A stretch of DNA of 64,000 nucleotides. Source: Allobacillus halotolerans (lineage in GTDB: Bacteria > Bacillota > Bacilli > Bacillales > Alkalibacillaceae). The DNA lies in NCBI RefSeq assembly GCF_028743495.1, contig NZ_CP117968.1. One strand, 5' to 3'. This document shows positions 46,137 to 54,121 of the stretch, in pieces; position 1 is the stretch's first letter, and each line of letters starts with the position of its first letter. The translations under genes were made by a program, and so were the position numbers. The notes under the pieces were generated by a model. It was not told the DNA's origin. It searched no databases and saw only the letters and a list, made by a program, of their open reading frames with translations.

Positions 46137-46901
46137 ATGCGTTGTCCATCTTGCGGTATATCTGTTGAAAAAGATGTTCAATTTTGCCCTAACTGCGGAC
46201 ACAACATCGATCAAGCTTCAACAATTACAATCAATTCAGAGGATGTATTACCAAGTGAAAATGTGTATGGGGTGTTAAAGAAAATTCTGATACAGCCCTC
46301 TGCAAGTAAGCATTTAACCCCGAACCATTTACCAATTGGTTTGATTTCCATCGCCATCTATTCTTTATTGATCGCCGGTTTCATCTATTACTCGATGAAA
46401 AGCATTTCCTCGGATTTGCAAAGCTCGTTCAATGATCTTGGATTAGGTAGTGTACTTGGTCAAAGTGTGGAAGTTAGCTTTTTTGATTATTTTCTCTTAC
46501 CGTTCGTCGGGTTTTATGCACTGCAAATCATTATGATCTTACTTATATACATTTTGGCTAAAATTACAGGAGAAATAAAAGACTTAAGAACGTTGACCGC
46601 TCAGTATGGTGCGTACTTATTTCCGTTCTCATTTATCTTCATAGTCGGTGTATTATTCTCTGTTCTTAATCTAAGTTGGTTGGCGACCGTTGCACTCCTT
46701 ATCGCAACACTTGGTGTCATTTTTATGCTACCAGTCATACTGACAAAGTCCGGTATTGAGAATGCAGGTGACGGAACCGATCGTGTTTATTTATTATTGA
46801 TCATTTACTTCATCGGTGTTTTAATTCTAAGCTTTGTTGCTAGAACTTATGTTGAGACGATGGTTTCCAGTTTCATCAATAACATCACGAGTATATTTTA
46901 A
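46137..46901 (+). CDS. Zinc-ribbon plus multi-pass membrane protein
   Basis: 254 residues. The N-terminal zinc ribbon MRCPSCGISVEKDVQFCPNC has two CxxC pairs in residues 3-20; after about 60 soluble residues come five membrane segments, resembling Yip1-type proteins. Function unknown. I start at MRCPSC, because AAAGGAG is 6 nt upstream; the longer frame has none. Single gene closed by a strong terminator. Confidence 0.75.
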   Translation: MRCPSCGISVEKDVQFCPNCGHNIDQASTITINSEDVLPSENVYGVLKKILIQPSASKHLTPNHLPIGLISIAIYSLLIAGFIYYSMKSISSDLQSSFNDLGLGSVLGQSVEVSFFDYFLLPFVGFYALQIIMILLIYILAKITGEIKDLRTLTAQYGAYLFPFSFIFIVGVLFSVLNLSWLATVALLIATLGVIFMLPVILTKSGIENAGDGTDRVYLLLIIYFIGVLILSFVARTYVETMVSSFINNITSIF

Positions 46902-46964
46902 TGTTGTCTTGATTGGTTGGTTCAACGAATTGGTCATGTGAAAATTTATTATATGAGAGAGCGG

Positions 46965-46990
46965 GCACTGACTTCGGTCGGTGCTTTTTT
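46965..46990 (+). terminator. Terminator after the zinc-ribbon membrane gene
   Basis: GCACTGAC with GTCGGTGC around TTCG, then six T. The hairpin is nearly the same as the argS terminator at 21929-21950. Confidence 0.85.
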
Positions 46991-47105
46991 GTGTATGCTA
47001 AAGCGTTACGATTGAAAAATCACTTGTTAATATAGCGAGCGAGGAAATCAATACGAGAGGAAAAAATGGGCAGCCGTACACAGACACCAATGCATGATCC
47101 CAATA

Positions 47106-47252
47106 GTACACGGATTAACCCTGAAGCTTTATGAAAAAACACTGAAGGTTTGTGGATTTACACTGAAGGTTCGGGAGTTAACCCTGAAGGCGCGTGAATT
47201 AATGCTGAAGCTGTGCAAATGAACCCTGAAGCTCTGCAAATTAACACTGAAG
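47106..47252 (-). repeat. Array D: seven 21-bp units, arrays B/C family in inverted orientation
   Basis: CTGAAG starts at 47121, 47142, 47163, 47184, 47205, 47226 and 47247. Read on the minus strand each unit is CTTCAGGGTTAAT or CTTCAGTGTTAAT-like, the same core as arrays B and C. It lies between convergent genes. Confidence 0.9.
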
Positions 47253-47464
47253 CAGATATGTAATGTGCCTTCGATCAAGCTCTAATCACGAGTTGAGGAT
47301 TAAAAACACATGCTACACTCGATTAGAAGCTCTCTATTCATAGATAGACCGCTGACATTGCGTGTTATCTTCGATTAGCAGAACCCAAAACAAGGGTAGC
47401 ACTTAAATGTTGTGTGCTACCCCGTAATAATCACTGGTACCTAAATTTACTTTTTCTTCTCTGT
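47253..47464. other. Intergenic after array D
   Basis: No gene or clear signal. The stretch 47393-47425 (GGTAGCAC and GTGCTACC) is an 8-bp inverted repeat that could terminate transcription weakly. Confidence 0.35.
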
Positions 47465-47647
47465 CTATTCATCTAGTTCATTTAGCTGTTTTTTCTTTTC
47501 TGCTAATTCGATTTCTATTTTTTCGAGTACTCGTTCAATTGGTGTGATACTCCCTCCAACGGCTTCCATCTTATCAAGGTCACCTTGAATTCGGATATAA
47601 TCCATCTTTAGATGAGCAATTTCCGCTTCAATGTCTGCTTTTTTCAT
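47465..47647 (-). CDS. Small coiled-coil protein
   Basis: 60 residues, highly charged and helical: KADIEAEIAHLKMDYIRIQG and ERVLEKIEIELAEKKKQLNE form heptad-like stretches. It resembles small uncharacterised Bacillota proteins of the SE1561/SE1832 kind, but I cannot confirm which. The start MKKADIE is 8 nt after GGAG; an ATG two codons upstream (47653) is equally possible. Confidence 0.6.
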   Translation of the reverse strand: MKKADIEAEIAHLKMDYIRIQGDLDKMEAVGGSITPIERVLEKIEIELAEKKKQLNELDE

Positions 47648-47776
47648 CTTCATCACTCCATTCCTCACTCTCATTGTATAAGAGGTCGCTCTTTTTCTCA
47701 AATCGCTTGCCCTTTGGCTTGTTCCTGTCGCTATCTGGTTGATTTGACTCGTTGCAATTCATCTCACCTTAGGGGA

Positions 47777-47923
47777 GGGCACATATATCTTGGAATTGGG
47801 CTCATAAATTTGAATGCCGGGTGCATATCTCTGTAGTTTGGGGCCATATACGACAAATTCCGGCGCATATGGCGTGAAGGAGGGCGCATATACGATAACG
47901 TTGGGTGCATAAATCTTGGATCA
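47777..47923. repeat. Array H: seven 21-bp units (GGGCGCATATA core)
   Basis: CATA recurs at 47782, 47803, 47824, 47845, 47866, 47887 and 47908, always 21 bases apart, inside GGGCNCATANA. It lies between the divergent small genes at 47647 and 48006. Array I uses the same core. Confidence 0.88.
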
Positions 47924-48005
47924 TCGGTCTCCGTGGTTAGCCTTTTTTAAATAAGGGTATTAGTGATGGTGTATAGGACGCTACTCACAGAAAGGAGTGG
48001 AACAC

Positions 48006-48158
48006 ATGATTGATGATTATCGAAATTCAGTTGAGTATGGACCGACGAATCCTGATCAATTAAAAACATGTACGAACTGCGGCAATATCTTACAAAAACC
48101 ACTTGAAATACAAAATAAACTTTGCACAAAATGTCAAAAAGAATTAAATAGAGACTAA
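48006..48158 (+). CDS. 50-residue two-CxxC zinc-ribbon protein
   Basis: MIDDYRNSVEYGPTNPDQ, then CTNCGNILQ and CTKCQKELNRD. Two CxxC pairs separated by 16 residues form a zinc ribbon. AAAGGAG is 8 nt before the ATG. A 15-bp hairpin (48173-48217) follows the stop. Small stand-alone zinc ribbons of this type occur widely in Bacillus (YhfH-like) with unknown roles. The overlapping minus-strand frame at 47947-48129 has no ribosome site. Confidence 0.8.
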   Translation: MIDDYRNSVEYGPTNPDQLKTCTNCGNILQKPLEIQNKLCTKCQKELNRD

Positions 48159-48172
48159 GTTGTTATGCGTAT

Positions 48173-48217
48173 AACAATCGAAAGATGACAGTGGATCCTT
48201 TGCATCTTTCGATTGTT
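48173..48217 (+). terminator. Hairpin after the small zinc-ribbon gene
   Basis: AACAATCGAAAGATG with CATCTTTCGATTGTT, a perfect 15-bp stem with 15-nt loop; the following T tract is poor. Confidence 0.65.
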
Positions 48218-48223
48218 TCCTAT

Positions 48224-48275
48224 AAAAAAACTGTTTCAAAACCTCCGAACGAATGGGAGAGGAATTGAAACAGTT
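48224..48275 (-). terminator. Terminator of the 48288 gene
   Basis: AACTGTTTCAA with TTGAAACAGTT (48229-48239 with 48265-48275), then U on the minus strand. Confidence 0.85.
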
Positions 48276-48287
48276 CAATTTGTATGA

Positions 48288-48818
48288 TTAATTTTTAAAA
48301 ATAAACGAACGTAGTGGGAGTTCAGCTTGCTTTTCTTTCCCTTGTTCAATATATGTGATCAATAGTTTTTCTAAATCGTTCTGGTAGTTCTGATCCTTTA
48401 ATGAAGTCTCAAAAACTAGCGTGAAGCGGTCTGATTCCATCTGATAATCTTGTACGGACACATAAGACTCTTTCAATAATTTATTTTCATAGGTATCTCG
48501 GTAATGGACGTTCGTTTCGCCAGTATCATCTATGTAGAGGTTAATCTGAATGGAGCTGTTTGACTGGTCGAGTTCTTCTCCATCTTGCTTGATCAATTGA
48601 ATATCCTTGATCAGTGGAAAGGATTCTCCTCCCTCCCATTTGACTTCTTTACCGATATAGACTTCTTCGTAATTATTGAAGAGTTCTTTATTTGCTCCTG
48701 TATGACTAATGCTCCGAAACACTTGGTCATTGCTGTTTGCTTCTACAACGAAATAACTCGCTAGCCCACCAATAATCACAACTAACGCTACAACCAACCA
48801 CCAATTAAATTTTCTCAT
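48288..48818 (-). CDS. Membrane-anchored extracellular protein of unknown function
   Basis: 176 residues. One N-terminal membrane segment (about residues 6-25, WWLVVALVVIIGGLASYFVV) without a lipobox anchors a soluble outer domain rich in acidic and Asn/Gln residues. I do not recognise a family. Its beta-strand-like pattern (SIQINLYIDDTGETNVHYRD) suggests a small sandwich domain. Single-gene unit. Confidence 0.6.
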   Translation of the reverse strand: MRKFNWWLVVALVVIIGGLASYFVVEANSNDQVFRSISHTGANKELFNNYEEVYIGKEVKWEGGESFPLIKDIQLIKQDGEELDQSNSSIQINLYIDDTGETNVHYRDTYENKLLKESYVSVQDYQMESDRFTLVFETSLKDQNYQNDLEKLLITYIEQGKEKQAELPLRSFIFKN

Positions 48819-49072
48819 TTATTCACCTCGGTGTGACGCAATCCATTTCTTATCTCTATCTTTACCTGAAAACTATTATACTATACATCTTCTTTGTAAA
48901 GAAAGAGTTTTTCGCTTTATTGTATTAAGTGAATACACCGAGTATGGTCAAATAACACCTTCTCTTAAACTCTTATTTTCACCGAATTTTCTTCTCTTAT
49001 TGACCGGTGGAAAAGCTTGATTCAATCCTTGGCAGACAACTGCCTCATGTCACTCAGCCATCTATCTTGCTA
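48819..49072. other. Intergenic between hutH and the 48288 gene
   Basis: No gene. The hutU, hutI, hutG or hutM genes that usually follow hutH are not here. A short GGCAG-acaa-CTGCC hairpin lies near 49032. Confidence 0.5.
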
Positions 49073-50545
49073 TTAAACCATTAAATGCTGGCTCATGTTC
49101 TCAATATCGTTTGAAAAAATTCGATCTTGTTTTATGCTTGGTACGACTTTGCGAGATTGCTCATAAAAAGCTCGCGTTTCGCTTGCCATCCTTTCAACCC
49201 CTTGAAATTCCACGGCCTGCATCGCACAAATCAACTCAATCGCCAGTACTTTGCTCGTATTCAAAACGATTTGGTTCGCATGCCTCGCACCAATGGTTCC
49301 CATGCTGACATGGTCCTCTTGATTCGCAGAAGATGGAATCGAATCAACACTTGCTGGGTGGGCCAGTGTTTTGTTTTCTGAAACGAGTGAAGCGGCTGTG
49401 TATTGTAAAATCATTGCTCCTGATTCTAATCCAGGCTTGGCACTCAAAAAAGGCGGCAAATCATTTAACTGTGGGTTCACTAACCGTTCCACACGTCGTT
49501 CAGACATGTTTGCCATCTCAGCGACACCGATTTTTAATAAATCCATGGCAATCGCTACAGGCTGACCATGAAAATTGCCCCCAGAAAGAATCTTTCCTTC
49601 ATCTGAAAATATTAACGGGTTGTCGGTTGCGGCATTAATCTCAATGGTCAGTTTTTCTTTCACGTAATTCAGGGTTTGCCATGAGGCACCAAATACTTGC
49701 GGAATACAACGCAATGAATAAGCATCCTGGACGCGCTTTTCTCCTTGTGCGGTCGTGAGTTGACTGTCTATCAGTAATTCACGCATTTGTTCCGCTACTT
49801 CAATCTGTTCCGGATAACCGCGTGCTTGATGAATAAGTCCATCAAATGCATCTCGAATTCCTTCCAAGCCTTCGATTGTCATGGCAGCAATTTTGAGCGC
49901 TTGATGCATGAGCCGCTCCGCACTTATATACGCGATACAGCCGGTAGCCGTAATCGCTTGCGTACCGTTAATTAGTGCGAGTCCTTCCTTCGCCTTTAAT
50001 GCAAGTGGTTGTAATCCTTCTTGGGATAAGGCTTGGATTGCAGGTCGCCTTGTTCCCTTATAATAAACTTCTCCTTCACCCATTAAAACGAGCGCCAAAT
50101 GAGCTAATGGAGCTAAGTCGCCACTTGCCCCCAATGATCCTTGTTGCGGAATGATCGGATGTATCCGGTGATTCAATAAATCAACTAACCGTTCAATGAG
50201 AACTGGACGAACGCCAGAATTTCCTTTCATTAATGCATTCGCTCGAAGCAAAACCATCGCTCGACTAATCTCTTCAGAAAAAGGCTCACCAACACCGCAA
50301 GCATGGGAGTGTATAAGATTCAATTGTAATGTTTCCAAATCACTTGGATTGATTGTTACATTCGCTAAATGGCCGAACCCTGTATTGATTCCATACATGG
50401 TTTGTTCGGTAGATAAAATTTCTTCGACAAAGGTACGACTCTGCTTGACCTTCTCGAGTTGGTCGGTTTCCAACGTCACGGATTCGTTTTCGTAAACAAT
50501 ACGCTTAACGTCTTCAATCGTTAGTTCATTACCATTTAATCGCAA
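49073..50545 (-). CDS. hutH: Histidine ammonia-lyase
   Basis: 490 residues. It turns histidine into urocanate and ammonia, the first step of histidine use. The MIO cofactor triad Ala-Ser-Gly is in GSLGASGDLAPLAH (residues 140-142), with MYGINTGFG (catalytic Tyr) and SSANQEDHVSMG (about 400) intact. GGAGGGA is near the start. It follows hutP with a HutP-type antiterminator in between. Only hutP and hutH are here; the rest of the pathway (hutUIG) is absent from this locus. Confidence 0.96.
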   Translation of the reverse strand: MRLNGNELTIEDVKRIVYENESVTLETDQLEKVKQSRTFVEEILSTEQTMYGINTGFGHLANVTINPSDLETLQLNLIHSHACGVGEPFSEEISRAMVLLRANALMKGNSGVRPVLIERLVDLLNHRIHPIIPQQGSLGASGDLAPLAHLALVLMGEGEVYYKGTRRPAIQALSQEGLQPLALKAKEGLALINGTQAITATGCIAYISAERLMHQALKIAAMTIEGLEGIRDAFDGLIHQARGYPEQIEVAEQMRELLIDSQLTTAQGEKRVQDAYSLRCIPQVFGASWQTLNYVKEKLTIEINAATDNPLIFSDEGKILSGGNFHGQPVAIAMDLLKIGVAEMANMSERRVERLVNPQLNDLPPFLSAKPGLESGAMILQYTAASLVSENKTLAHPASVDSIPSSANQEDHVSMGTIGARHANQIVLNTSKVLAIELICAMQAVEFQGVERMASETRAFYEQSRKVVPSIKQDRIFSNDIENMSQHLMV

Positions 50546-50605
50546 AATGATCCCTCCAATTCATTTCCTCAATTCCTTTTCAGCTAAAAAATTGCTTAAA
50601 AAAGC

Positions 50606-50649
50606 AAAAAGGGACTCATATCCAAGAGTTTCTCTTGAATACAAGCCCC
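50606..50649 (-). terminator. HutP-controlled terminator before hutH
   Basis: An 18-bp stem with four G-U pairs (50611-50628 with 50632-50649, loop of three), followed on the minus strand by a U tract. It lies between hutP and hutH, where B. subtilis has its antiterminated terminator. Confidence 0.9.
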
Positions 50650-50666
50650 CTAGTGACTTATCTCTC
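50650..50666 (-). promoter_or_regulatory. HutP-binding site, three NAG triplets
   Basis: In RNA: GAG-AGAU-AAG-UCAC-UAG, three NAG triplets with exactly 4-nt spacing, as in B. subtilis hut leader RNA. It touches the 5' arm of the terminator, so bound HutP with histidine and Mg would open it. Confidence 0.8.
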
Positions 50667-50679
50667 AACTGGGCAAGAC

Positions 50680-51129
50680 TTATATGTGATTGATTCCAAG
50701 ACCGACAGCTTCGTGTTCCAATCCTTTGATTGGTGCGCCGATCGTCCCATAGAGCGCGACGGCAATCCACTCTCCTTCCGCTTGATTACTGTACGGTTTT
50801 CCTCGTACAACAGCAAAACGGAGTCCGACAGTTCGCATGATTTCACCGAGTTGTGATTGACCGCGCGTAACTCCTTCTAATGCTTCCAAAATCGCATGAT
50901 ATAAAGCATGTGTTTCTCGGTAAAGCCCTTCTTCGACTAATCGATTGCGCTTGGAAGCCGTCTCAATCGCTGACACAACTTTCTTTAGGTCCATCGATCC
51001 TGTTTTTCCGATACAAAACTGATATGGCTTCGTTGAATGGCCTTTGCCCACAGCTTCGAACTCTTCACTAAAATCTAAAACGAGCTGCAAAGCAAATTTT
51101 CCAATTCCTACTTGATGATCCTTCTCCAT
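50680..51129 (-). CDS. hutP: Hut operon antiterminator
   Basis: 149 residues. HutP binds hut leader RNA when charged with L-histidine and Mg2+, and lets transcription run into hutH. The metal/histidine site YRETHALYHAI has the two conserved His (about residues 74 and 78). GGRGQSQLGEIMRTVGLRFAVVRG-type strings match the family. It is translated upstream of its own target, and has a good promoter. Confidence 0.95.
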   Translation of the reverse strand: MEKDHQVGIGKFALQLVLDFSEEFEAVGKGHSTKPYQFCIGKTGSMDLKKVVSAIETASKRNRLVEEGLYRETHALYHAILEALEGVTRGQSQLGEIMRTVGLRFAVVRGKPYSNQAEGEWIAVALYGTIGAPIKGLEHEAVGLGINHI

Positions 51130-51163
51130 AGTAGTTGGCCTCTCTTAGAACGTTATTATCTGA

Positions 51164-51192
51164 ATTGTATGCTACATTGTATTTGCTGTCAA
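51164..51192 (-). promoter_or_regulatory. hutP promoter
   Basis: Minus strand: TTGACA (51187-51192), 17-bp spacer, TACAAT (51164-51169), about 35 nt before hutP. Confidence 0.8.
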
Positions 51193-51271
51193 TTTGGATT
51201 GGCGTAGTTGTACATTTACGGTTTGATAACTATATTATTCACACTTATTGATCGTTATTCATCATTATGTA

Positions 51272-51307
51272 AGAAGACCTAATGATTTTTTATTCATTAG
51301 GTCTTCT
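51272..51307 (-). terminator. Terminator after the thioesterase gene
   Basis: A 14-bp stem (AGAAGACCTAATGA with TCATTAGGTCTTCT). Its sequence resembles the BCCT terminator at 53996-54030. The U tract is short. Confidence 0.6.
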
Positions 51308-51316
51308 TTGTTTAAA

Positions 51317-51865
51317 TTAACGTTCTTTGTTATTATTCGATGAATCCCACGGAAAGTCCGTCCCGAACTTTTCCGCAAGCACTTTAGAATCTTTACTACG
51401 TTTTTTACGGTAATTCATCCGTTCTTCTGCACCATCATACAACCATTTTTCTTCTTCGGTTTCTGGATAAACAGGTGGTACTTCCACAGGTCTACCATCT
51501 GCATCAACCGCAACCATGGTCATAAATGCTGTTGCACAAACCTGTCGTTCACCTGTCAATAAATTTTCCGTAATTGCTTTTACGAAAACTTCCATGGAAG
51601 ACCGATGTGTCCAAGTCACGAAAGCCTCCAAGCAAATGGTGTGGCCTGCTTTGACTGGATGTAAAAAGTCTACCGAGTCTGTGGAAGCTGTGACGACTGG
51701 CTTCCGTGCATGTCGTGTTGAAGCGATCGCTCCCACGTCGTCTAGATACTCCATTAACTTTCCACCGAACAATGTGCCGTGCATATTGGTATCCGGTGGC
51801 AAAACATGTGAGTTTCTCACGGTTAATGAATGAGAACATGGTTTTGCTTCTAAGTGATCACTCAA
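51317..51865 (-). CDS. Acyl-CoA thioesterase (hotdog fold, YkhA-like)
   Basis: 182 residues. It hydrolyses acyl-CoA to fatty acid and CoA. The hotdog core NMHGTLFGGKLMEYLDDVGAI and ASTDSVDFLHPVK (catalytic Asn/Asp region) is typical of the YciA/YkhA/BACH family; the C-terminal 45 residues are a charged extension. I choose the TTG start (MSDHLEAKP), 6 nt after GGAAGGTG. It stands between hutP and a BCCT gene. Confidence 0.88.
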   Translation of the reverse strand: MSDHLEAKPCSHSLTVRNSHVLPPDTNMHGTLFGGKLMEYLDDVGAIASTRHARKPVVTASTDSVDFLHPVKAGHTICLEAFVTWTHRSSMEVFVKAITENLLTGERQVCATAFMTMVAVDADGRPVEVPPVYPETEEEKWLYDGAEERMNYRKKRSKDSKVLAEKFGTDFPWDSSNNNKER

Positions 51866-51927
51866 ATATAACACCTTCCATCTTTATCTGCTACGATAAA
51901 TAGTATTGTAGCATTTTACGATGAATT

Positions 51928-53547
51928 CTACACGTGTGGATAATTGTCATCCTCTTCAAATGAATATTCTTTTTTCCCTTTAATGCCTTGTTCAACTGCT
52001 AACTCTTTGGCAACTTTCACAGAATCCCATACAGGCGGCAGCATGAGAAGCGATACTGGTACTGCTGAAGCAACGATGAAGTTTTGGAACATCCCAACGT
52101 TACTTTGACCCATTGCCAATAAAGCGATTGCTGTCGCACCAAAGATTAATGCCCAGAATACACGGACAGACGTTTTCGGATTATCATTTCCTGTAACAGA
52201 TACAGCAGAGGCATAAGCCATTGAATCCGTTGTCGTTGCTACGAAGATAATTGTGATAATCAAGAAACTGAAAGCAAGAATCGATGTAAATGGCATTTGT
52301 TCAAGGATCGCCATTACTGCCGCTTCTTGGCCGGAATTATTCAACGGTTCTGAAATGATTCCAGGATTTTTCGTTTCAAAGAAAATTCCTGTTCCGCCTA
52401 AAACGGTAAACCAGATATTACTGACGATTGGTGCAAGGATACCTACGGCTAAAATTAATTCACGGATTGTTCTACCTCTTGAAATCCGCGTAATAAAGAT
52501 CGCCATCATTGGAGCGTATCCGATAAACCAACCCCAGAAGAAGACTGTCCAACCTGCTAACCATGCAGGGTCTCCACGCGTTAAACTCATCATGAGATAG
52601 TTAGAGATTTGAAAAGCTTCAGCTGATACAAACGCGTCAAAAATAAACATAGTTGGTCCAATGATTAAAATAACAATCATAAGAAGCACAGCAAAACCAA
52701 CGTTGAAACGACTTAAAATCTGAATCCCTTTATCAACACCTGTAATTGCCGATACTGTAGAAATGGCAATAAGGATGACGATAAATGTAATTTGTGTCGC
52801 TAATGTATTCGGTAAACCGAAAATTTGTTCAGCAGCATAGGATGCTTGTAATCCTAAAAAGCCAATAGCACCTACCGTACCTGCCGCAACTGCAACCGCT
52901 GAAGTGACATCTGCCAAGATTCCAACAATATGATTTCTTTTAAATAGTTTGTCGCCAAAAATTGGGTATAAAATCGTACGTGGTTTCAACGGCATACCTT
53001 TATGGTAGTGAGCGTACATTAAAACGATTGTTGCCGTCGTACCTAAAATTGCCCAAGCGTTGAAGCCCCAATGTAAGAACGATTGGGAGAGACCGATAAC
53101 TGCTTTATCCCACTCTGTTAATTCTCCATCTGTAAACAATGGAGGTGTGTTGAGAAAATGAGCCATCGGTTCTCCGGCTGCCCAGAACACACCGCCTGCA
53201 GCTAGCAATGTCGTTAAGATCATCGCAACCCAGCGGAAATTACTGTAGAGAGGACTGTCTACAAGCCCCAACTTAACTCTTCCGTACCTGGAAAACATCA
53301 AAATTAATCCGACAATAAACGTTGCAAAGACGAGGAGCTGCCAATATAAACCAAAGTACTTAGCGGAAAAATCAAATGAATTATTTACCCAAGCACTCAT
53401 GTTATCCGGCATAAAGAATGCCAAAATAACGAATAATAATAGGAATCCTCCACTTATAATAAAGGAACCCCATTGAACTCCTGTCCCCAGGTATTCATCT
53501 GAATAATACTTCTTCTTTGTAAACTGATTTTTCTTTTCTTTAGACAT
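51928..53547 (-). CDS. BCCT family transporter, copy 1
   Basis: 539 residues with 12 membrane segments. BCCT proteins import betaine, choline, carnitine or related compounds. Seen: FWAAGEPMAHFLNTPP, SQSFLHWGFNAWAILG (helix 4), GWFIGYAPMMAIFITRISRGRT (helix 8). The usual helix-8 string with Trp-Trp (WWxSWxPF) is here GWFIGYAPM, so one or more of the aromatic-box Trp are replaced. The substrate may therefore not be betaine. It is about 92% identical to the copy at 54122 (about 45 differences by eye). Confidence 0.9.
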   Translation of the reverse strand: MSKEKKNQFTKKKYYSDEYLGTGVQWGSFIISGGFLLLFVILAFFMPDNMSAWVNNSFDFSAKYFGLYWQLLVFATFIVGLILMFSRYGRVKLGLVDSPLYSNFRWVAMILTTLLAAGGVFWAAGEPMAHFLNTPPLFTDGELTEWDKAVIGLSQSFLHWGFNAWAILGTTATIVLMYAHYHKGMPLKPRTILYPIFGDKLFKRNHIVGILADVTSAVAVAAGTVGAIGFLGLQASYAAEQIFGLPNTLATQITFIVILIAISTVSAITGVDKGIQILSRFNVGFAVLLMIVILIIGPTMFIFDAFVSAEAFQISNYLMMSLTRGDPAWLAGWTVFFWGWFIGYAPMMAIFITRISRGRTIRELILAVGILAPIVSNIWFTVLGGTGIFFETKNPGIISEPLNNSGQEAAVMAILEQMPFTSILAFSFLIITIIFVATTTDSMAYASAVSVTGNDNPKTSVRVFWALIFGATAIALLAMGQSNVGMFQNFIVASAVPVSLLMLPPVWDSVKVAKELAVEQGIKGKKEYSFEEDDNYPHV

Positions 53548-53615
53548 TCGGTAAAAAACCCTCTCACTTTTTTTTGAAAGCTAATTTACAGATGTATTAG
53601 CCTATCCAATACTAA

Positions 53616-53644
53616 ATTGTAGATAATCTGTGAACACTCGTCAA
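53616..53644 (-). promoter_or_regulatory. BCCT copy 1 promoter
   Basis: Minus strand: TTGACG (53639-53644), 17-bp spacer, TACAAT (53616-53621). The same region stands before copy 2. Confidence 0.75.
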
Positions 53645-54121
53645 AGAAGATGTTATATATTATGTTTGAATAATAATGAGCAAATACGCGAATTTTTTGA
53701 CTCAGCTATCTAAACTGAGATAATTCCTCCCTATATAATTGTATTCCCCTATAATGTTGAAAATTATGCTACAAATTTTTAATGGTTCTAAGTCAGAGGT
53801 TGGGGGGAAGCGAACGCCCAATCTTAATTTATACGACTCGAACTGCTACATTTTTATTTAACGAGGACTTAATATGGATATGATTTCTCTTTAATTAAGC
53901 TTTAGATACTTAAAACCGATAACCTTTGCTTCTTCGTACCATGTTCGATACTTTCCATAACGCCAACATATACATTAGAGCTTGAAATAAAAAAAAGACC
54001 CAATGATTCGTCATTAAAATCATCGGGTCTTCTCTATATTGAATAATCGTTTGTTTTTGTTTTTCGGTGAATCCTACGAGCGTATCAACTATAAATATTT
54101 TATAGCAGTTTACGATGAAAT
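53645..54121. other. Intergenic between BCCT copies
   Basis: No gene. Only the copy 2 terminator and the duplicated promoter region are recognisable. The middle (53760-53990) shows no structure. Confidence 0.5.
53987..54030 (-). terminator. BCCT copy 2 terminator
   Basis: AGACCCAATGATT with AATCATCGGGTCT (53996-54008 with 54018-54030, one G-U), then a U run on the minus strand. Confidence 0.9.

Noticed and set aside
47947..48129. 60-residue minus-strand frame
   Set aside because: Shadow of the plus-strand zinc-ribbon gene, which has the ribosome site and Cys pairs.
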